A stretch of 11,160 nucleotides of DNA, from contig DJIF01000053.1 in assembly GCA_002433485.1 (NCBI GenBank), forward strand, positions 1 through 11,160. The letters are read 5' to 3'. Numbering within the stretch: the stretch's first letter is position 1; every line of letters begins with the position of its first letter. A program made the position numbers and the translations under genes. Origin of the DNA: Deltaproteobacteria bacterium UBA6601. Its GTDB lineage: Bacteria; Myxococcota_A; UBA796; UBA9615. The notes beneath the pieces are model-generated. The model had not been told where the DNA came from and searched no databases. It saw nothing but the letters and a program-made list of their open reading frames with translations. Shown here piece after piece: positions 8,401 through 11,160 of the stretch.

Positions 8401-8908
8401 TGTCCACCTTGCGGTGGCGGCGACTGCAGAGGATCTGGGTGCTGTGCGTCTATTGGGGAGGGCGGTTAGCTATGCGGGGGAGTCGTGTCGTCGCATGGGT
8501 CTCTTCGATGAGGCTTCCGCCCATCTGGAGCGTGGGGAGCGGATTCTGCGCGCTACCCAGCAACCCGGCACACTTGCGCTCTGTCTTGCAGAGCGGGCGC
8601 TGTGCTGTCTGTCCCAGGGCCTCAGTCAGGAAGCGTATGACTTCGCCCACAGCGCCTTGATGACCGCCTCTCTTTCGCCAAGCGTGCTGCTGGAGATGGA
8701 GCGGGTTCACGGTGCGATGGCCCGTGCTGCCGAGGCCGCTGGTGATGCCGAGATGCTGGAGTCTGCGCGGGCTTCGGTGTGCAGCCTGCTCGATCGGCAG
8801 GCGCGTCGGCTGTCGCCCGGCCAGATGGCTACTTGGCTGGCGGTGGCTCCTCGCCTTGAGGTGGTTTCCTGCGTGGGGTGGCGGCCGCCGGACGGCCGGG
8901 ATGAGTGA
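5408..8908 (+). CDS. Hanks-type Ser/Thr protein kinase fused to AAA ATPase and TPR region
   Basis: This 1166-residue protein transfers phosphate from ATP to Ser/Thr of unknown targets. The kinase domain (about 10-285) is complete: glycine loop GAGGMGAVY (22-30), K44 (AVKLL), likely helix-C E62, HRDLKPEN with D148 and N153, DFG with D166, SPEQ with E197, and DIYSLGVILYE. It is an RD kinase, so activation-loop phosphorylation is likely. A linker (about 285-365) leads to an AAA_16-like domain starting near CGRDALVEA. Its P-loop is GDEGSGRS (401-408), with Arg in place of the usual Lys, and its Walker B is VVLLVDDAE (D523, D524). From about 815 to 1120 come TPR-like helical pairs such as QLGNYSAALRSLQRARELAD (949-968) and RMGLFDEASAHLERGERIL (1029-1047). 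I see no membrane segment, unlike the membrane-anchored PknB kinases, so it is probably cytoplasmic. The layout resembles the large kinase-ATPase-TPR proteins of myxobacteria. It overlaps the methyltransferase gene by eight bases. Confidence 0.92.
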   Translation: MSADQASLAPEIEGLVELCQMGAGGMGAVYRGVEQESGEYRAVKLLRPQAGRSTPARRFRGEFNAIARLRHPGIVQVYRYGTCPQGEYFVMEWVDGGDFWTVSGRTEPLARTNRRPLDPRWLASTLATVTQVCESLTYLHGHRILHRDLKPENILIDAAGRSRLVDFGIAKPMARDPMVPLTAEGETVGTARYMSPEQARDLPLDARTDIYSLGVILYEAICGEPPFTAESLFDLMMAHVVTPAPPVLELAPDCPAAVAELIGRMLAKDRSDRPSDAAAVGRVLLGHLGGVGLIPAGSQPSADRDELRILVSRAVRDATGAGASTAEMIETYGSDELDDEISTQPFSAVLAGPGAGASGASGHVLPELFAPAFCGRDALVEAALAVGREAVGSPVTHWFVGDEGSGRSRLLAELRDTFRFEQSMVVLTGRGLDPAAGLSAIRSLFDQLPQYVKGLPSALLADLLGPSVSFAIELSPGLRDFLPWADEIPAGMDASSRRVLRLQAAERLIALAARVGSVVLLVDDAERVDPDSMELLRHLSQAAADDNPIRGRPVFLGIAGSGEGPDWAGPLRPIEPLQSSDVALFLQTALGWSEQPGRLAQRALDEGVGGSPGPLLDWIRGLVHQLAEPDIAALEEGQLLSVASGQGGQRARLLLAGLEPLTRELLGLISLVGRPVVLDFLVASGHWDEDLLVEAVNAGLRRQLLQERRDGQNWGLELQDREVGEVAWDLLSSQERRAAAERFVTMARGQLPFSPLQGGQWTAPMARAWLRAGMLKEALPVLAAATRQEQAAGRPASGLLMAGLWVETARREGSPALPVALDARAQLASEACDWEQALADLDSLAEIYADDPERLLVMLTTRATVLQRSEDYESMVDVVESAFRVALQVDSSGEALFRLSHLLASVDLRQGLLLNARDRWLGIASQAAAAGVEYWEMLALSSAATAQTQLGNYSAALRSLQRARELADELADQLTALLLEVQRGLVLSLQGDPEEGCAVHLAVAATAEDLGAVRLLGRAVSYAGESCRRMGLFDEASAHLERGERILRATQQPGTLALCLAERALCCLSQGLSQEAYDFAHSALMTASLSPSVLLEMERVHGAMARAAEAAGDAEMLESARASVCSLLDRQARRLSPGQMATWLAVAPRLEVVSCVGWRPPDGRDE
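8882..8903 (+). promoter_or_regulatory. Six-pair GC hairpin in place of a ribosome site before the methyltransferase
   Basis: CGGCCG (8882-8887) and CGGCCG (8893-8898) pair perfectly around a CCGGA loop, ending two bases before the ATG at 8901. No Shine-Dalgarno sequence is visible. The hairpin lies within the last codons of the kinase gene, so ribosomes finishing the kinase would melt it. Entry by fresh ribosomes should be poor. This supports termination-reinitiation across the ATGAGTGA overlap. Confidence 0.45.
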
Positions 8909-9698
8909 GGTCTTAGACCTACAGCCTTCGGCCGAGGAAAGCCTTGATCTGCTGTCCTTGGGTCGACGGGTTTTGCAGCGCCGCAAGGGCCATCGGAGCG
9001 CTACTGATGATCTCATTGCAGCCTGGGTTGGTGCCAAGGCCTGTCCCGGGGCGCGCCAGGTCTTGGATCTGGGCTGTGGGCATGGGACGGTCACCCTACA
9101 TCTCAGTGAAGTGCTCGAGGATGCGTGTTTTGTTGGGGTTGAGGTCAACCCGATTTCGCTGGACCTGGCCCGCAGGAATATCCTCCTAAATGGGCTCAAG
9201 GAGCGGGTGCAACTGATCGGCGCCGATCTGCGTGGCTTGCCCTCTGCTCAGGGTTGGCTCCACGAGGGCGGCTTTGATCTGGTTACCGGAACGCCTCCTT
9301 TCATGCCACTGGGTAGTGGCGCCTTGGCTCAAGATCCGCAGCGACGCGCAGCCCGCTTCGAACTCAATGGCGGTATTGAGGATTATTGTCTTAGTGCCGC
9401 TCGTTTTGTCGCTGCAGGCGGCTGGGTCTCAATGGTGATGGATGGGGCTCAGCATGGGCGGGTGTGCAGTGCCTTTCGGCAGGCATCTCTGCAGATCTGT
9501 CGGGTGCTGGCGGTCGTGCCCAGGGCGGGTAAGGCAGCTCGCTATCTCGCCTATCTTGGCCAGCGGGCAGCGATGCCCCAGGTGGGCAGTTCTGTTGCTG
9601 CCATTGATGGTGAGCTAGTGGTGCGCAATGAGCAGGGCCAACTGACTCAGCAGATGCGGAGCTTGCGGAGCTTTCTGCGCCTTCCCAGGGCTACCTAG
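8901..9698 (+). CDS. Class I SAM-dependent methyltransferase, TrmN6/'small' type
   Basis: This 265-residue Rossmann-fold methyltransferase has motif I VLDLGCGHG (54-62), an acidic strand-2 residue E81 (VGVEVNP) that should bind the ribose of SAM, and a helix with LARRNILLNGL. The likely motif IV is DLVTGTPPFMP (126-136), followed by a GGIEDYC segment. The layout resembles tRNA adenine-N6 methyltransferases of the TrmN6 (YfiC) type and the wider MTS group. In those enzymes the motif is usually NPPY, with Asn contacting the target amino group. Here it is TPPF, so the target may not be an adenine N6 or an exocyclic amine. The ATG at 8901 overlaps the kinase stop by eight bases. A start further left (8712) would lie wholly inside the kinase gene and adds Trp/Arg-rich sequence unlike a methyltransferase. 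The TAG stop shares one base with the srkA start. The fold is certain; the substrate is unknown. Confidence 0.85.
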   Translation: MSEVLDLQPSAEESLDLLSLGRRVLQRRKGHRSATDDLIAAWVGAKACPGARQVLDLGCGHGTVTLHLSEVLEDACFVGVEVNPISLDLARRNILLNGLKERVQLIGADLRGLPSAQGWLHEGGFDLVTGTPPFMPLGSGALAQDPQRRAARFELNGGIEDYCLSAARFVAAGGWVSMVMDGAQHGRVCSAFRQASLQICRVLAVVPRAGKAARYLAYLGQRAAMPQVGSSVAAIDGELVVRNEQGQLTQQMRSLRSFLRLPRAT

Positions 9699-9700
9699 TG
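9686..9700 (+). promoter_or_regulatory. Ribosome site and TAGTG stop-start overlap into srkA
   Basis: AGGG at 9687-9690 lies seven bases before the GTG at 9698, whose G is the last base of the methyltransferase TAG. This fixes the srkA start at MSENLTEFF and implies coupling to the gene upstream. Confidence 0.65.
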
Positions 9701-10669
9701 AGCGAGAATCTCACCGAGTTCTTCTATGCGCTTACTCCAGAGCGGGTTCTGGATGCAGTGGAGCTTGAAGGGCAGCGCTGTACCGGTCGCTTTATTGTCC
9801 TCAATTCTTACGAAAATCGCGTTTATCAACTGGAGCTTGAGGACGGTAGCTTTGTGGTCGCTAAGTTCTATCGGCCTGGACGCTGGGACGATGAAGCGAT
9901 TCTGGACGAGCATCGTTTTCTGCTCGATCTGCAGGAGCGGGAGATTCTCGTTACGCCGCCGCGGCTGCTTAAGGGGGGCGCTACCCTCGGCGAGGTCGAG
10001 GGGATTCGCTACTCAGTCTGTGATCGAGTGGGTGGTCGGGCCCCCGAGGAGATGGACGACGAGCAGCTGCGGGGCTTTGGTCGCAGCCTCGCTCGGATCC
10101 ACGCGGTCGGCCGGTTGCGTGAGGCCGACGCGCGCATCGATCTGGATCCGGACATTCTGCTTGCCGACAACCTGGATACACTGCTTGACCACGACCTGCT
10201 ACCCGACTCGGTGGCCTCTGCTTATGAGGATGCAGTCTGGGAACTGCATGAGCGAAGTACCCCGCTGTTCGATGAGGTTGAGTTTCAGCGCATTCATGGT
10301 GATTGTCACCTGGGCAATCTGCTGCGCACTCCCGTTGGCCTGGTCTTTCTCGACTTCGATGACATGGCCATGGGCCCGGTGGTCCAGGATCTGTGGTTGA
10401 TGATCGGCAGTAGGGACGCTTGGGGGGAGCGCCGTCGCGATCTCATCCTCGAGGGCTATGAGTTGATGGTGCCCTTTGAGCGCTGGACGCTTGCTCTGGT
10501 AGAGCCGTTGCGAGCGATGCGAATGGTCCACTACACCGCCTGGTTGGCGCGCCGCTGGGAGGATCCTGCCTTTAAGCTGGGCTTTCCCGACTTCGGTACC
10601 GAAGCGTGGTGGAACCGCGCTTTGCGCGACCTACTTGAGCAACTTGAGCGGCTGCGCGAGCTGACCTGA
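9698..10669 (+). CDS. srkA: Stress response kinase A (YihE/RdoA-type protein kinase)
   Basis: This 323-residue protein matches the SrkA family over its whole length; E. coli SrkA is about 328 residues. SrkA is a cytoplasmic Ser/Thr kinase with an aminoglycoside phosphotransferase/choline kinase-like fold. In E. coli it protects cells during envelope and oxidative stress and counters MazF-linked death. Family blocks are clear: RFIVLNSYENRVYQ (31-44), VAKFYRPGRWDDEAILDEHR (54-73) with K56 as the likely ATP lysine, GRSLARIHAVGR, and catalytic HGDCHLGN with D202 and N207. D219 of FLDFDD is the metal ligand, and MGPVVQDLW, EGYE, RMVHYTAWLARRWEDPAF and GFPDFG follow. These sit within two positions of E. 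coli D201, N206 and D217. All key residues are kept, so it should be active. It is the last gene of the overlapping run and converges on the minus-strand gene 15 bases away. In this window it lies next to a Hanks kinase rather than dsbA, its E. coli neighbour. Confidence 0.93.
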   Translation: MSENLTEFFYALTPERVLDAVELEGQRCTGRFIVLNSYENRVYQLELEDGSFVVAKFYRPGRWDDEAILDEHRFLLDLQEREILVTPPRLLKGGATLGEVEGIRYSVCDRVGGRAPEEMDDEQLRGFGRSLARIHAVGRLREADARIDLDPDILLADNLDTLLDHDLLPDSVASAYEDAVWELHERSTPLFDEVEFQRIHGDCHLGNLLRTPVGLVFLDFDDMAMGPVVQDLWLMIGSRDAWGERRRDLILEGYELMVPFERWTLALVEPLRAMRMVHYTAWLARRWEDPAFKLGFPDFGTEAWWNRALRDLLEQLERLRELT

Positions 10670-10684
10670 TTGGTGTGGGCTTGC
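10670..10684. other. 15-base gap between convergent stops
   Basis: The srkA stop (10667-10669) faces the minus-strand stop (10685-10687). I found no strong inverted repeat with a T run on either strand, so either termination is factor-dependent or the transcripts run into each other. Confidence 0.4.
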
Positions 10685-11160
10685 TCAGGAGGGGACTTGT
10701 GCTACCAGGCTGTATTCCTGGGACCGATTACCGGCAGAGTCCTCGACAGCGAGGGTGACCGGGTAACTCAGGCCCGGCGCTGCGTTTAGGATCTGTAGGT
10801 CGAAAGTATAGGTAGTTGCGCAGTTGGGGCTTGCGTCACCGGCTGGAGCGAGGGGGGCCAGGGGATTCTGGCTGATTGCATAGAACAAGGTGACTGGTGT
10901 CAGATCACAGTCGTAGTCCTCGATCTGGATACTGAATTCGAAGGTGCTGGTTCCGGGAATCCAGACATAAGTGACGTTGGTAATGATCGGGCTGCCGTCG
11001 TTGGGGCTCGAGTCATCGTCCCCGGCACAATCGGGGGAACCAGCACAGTTGGGATCATCGCAGTCAAACAGGCCGTCCTGATCGTTGTCGGCACCGTCTG
11101 CGCATTCGCCGGGCTGATCTCCTTCAAAGTTGTCCTGGCTGTCGTCATCGTCACCGGCAA
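10685..11160 (-). CDS. C-terminal part of a probable secreted Asp/Cys-rich protein (partial, start outside window)
   Basis: A minus-strand frame stays open from the right edge to a TGA at 10685-10687 and gives at least 157 residues, with the start beyond 11160. It reads, in order, an acidic stretch (AGDDDDSQDN), a calcium-binding-like repeat with cysteines (CADGADNDQDGLFDCDD, then NCAGSPDC, at 11027-11104) and a second acidic spacer (AGDDDSSPNDG). A C-terminal region of about 100 residues follows, rich in Thr, Val and aromatics, and ends LAVEDSAGNRSQEYSLVAQ, which looks like an Ig/FN3-type beta sandwich. DNDxDG plus paired Cys is common in exported proteins and lipoproteins of Myxococcota, so surface or periplasmic location is likely; the signal peptide would be outside the window. 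There is no MYXO-CTERM or LPXTG tail at this end. The short open frame at 10900-11160 in another phase is not the gene. The function is unknown. Confidence 0.75.
   Translation of the reverse strand, partial: AGDDDDSQDNFEGDQPGECADGADNDQDGLFDCDDPNCAGSPDCAGDDDSSPNDGSPIITNVTYVWIPGTSTFEFSIQIEDYDCDLTPVTLFYAISQNPLAPLAPAGDASPNCATTYTFDLQILNAAPGLSYPVTLAVEDSAGNRSQEYSLVAQVPS

Noticed and set aside
8450..9199. 249-codon open frame on the minus strand across the kinase-methyltransferase junction
   Set aside because: Its translation is Arg/Ser/Pro-rich in the manner of an antisense shadow, and both overlapped plus-strand genes have clear motifs.
9726..10400. 224-codon open frame in a second plus-strand phase inside srkA
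   Set aside because: The srkA phase matches the family over its full length. This phase gives Trp/Cys/Arg-rich sequence with no motif.
10900..11160. 86-codon minus-strand frame at the right edge
   Set aside because: It is Thr/Pro/Met-rich and out of phase with the frame carrying the DNDxDG and Cys repeat, which continues through the same DNA to a stop at 10685.

Overview
The window looks like part of a bacterial chromosome from the Myxococcota (the former Deltaproteobacteria), possibly an uncultured lineage. The indications are moderately high GC, GTG starts mixed with ATG, a Hanks-type Ser/Thr kinase fused to an ATPase and a TPR tail, an HDOD protein with receiver-like domains, and a secreted acidic Asp-Asn-Asp-x-Asp-Gly / Cys-rich protein of a style common in that phylum. 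This placement is inferred from gene style; the window has no rRNA or other marker gene.

Layout. Seven genes run left to right and fill positions 77-10669 almost without gaps: a YkgJ-type cysteine-cluster protein (77-1330), an aminopeptidase P-like M24 metallopeptidase (about 1385-2821), a protein with two degenerate receiver domains and an HDOD domain (2873-4612), a CPBP-type membrane protease homologue (about 4584-5411), a large Ser/Thr kinase-AAA ATPase-TPR protein (5408-8908), a small SAM-dependent methyltransferase (8901-9698) and a SrkA/YihE-type kinase (9698-10669). The first three are separated by gaps of about 50 bases. From the HDOD gene onward every junction overlaps (about 29, 4, 8 and 1 bases), which suggests one translationally coupled transcript. 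A convergent gene on the minus strand (10685 to beyond the right edge) encodes the C-terminus of a probably secreted protein. Only 15 bases separate it from srkA.

How the genes may work together. The last five plus-strand genes resemble a signalling and stress module: an HDOD scaffold whose two receiver domains cannot be phosphorylated in the usual way, a membrane protease-fold protein, a multidomain soluble Ser/Thr kinase, a methyltransferase with an altered motif IV, and a stress-response kinase of a second kinase-like family. The peptidase and the cysteine-cluster protein look like housekeeping or accessory partners. A functional link is inferred from gene order and coupling only.

I saw no tRNA, rRNA, CRISPR array, insertion sequence, phage gene or toxin-antitoxin pair. 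The best candidate for something undescribed is the coupled cluster at 2873-10669, especially the twin pseudo-receiver HDOD protein and the kinase-ATPase-TPR fusion.
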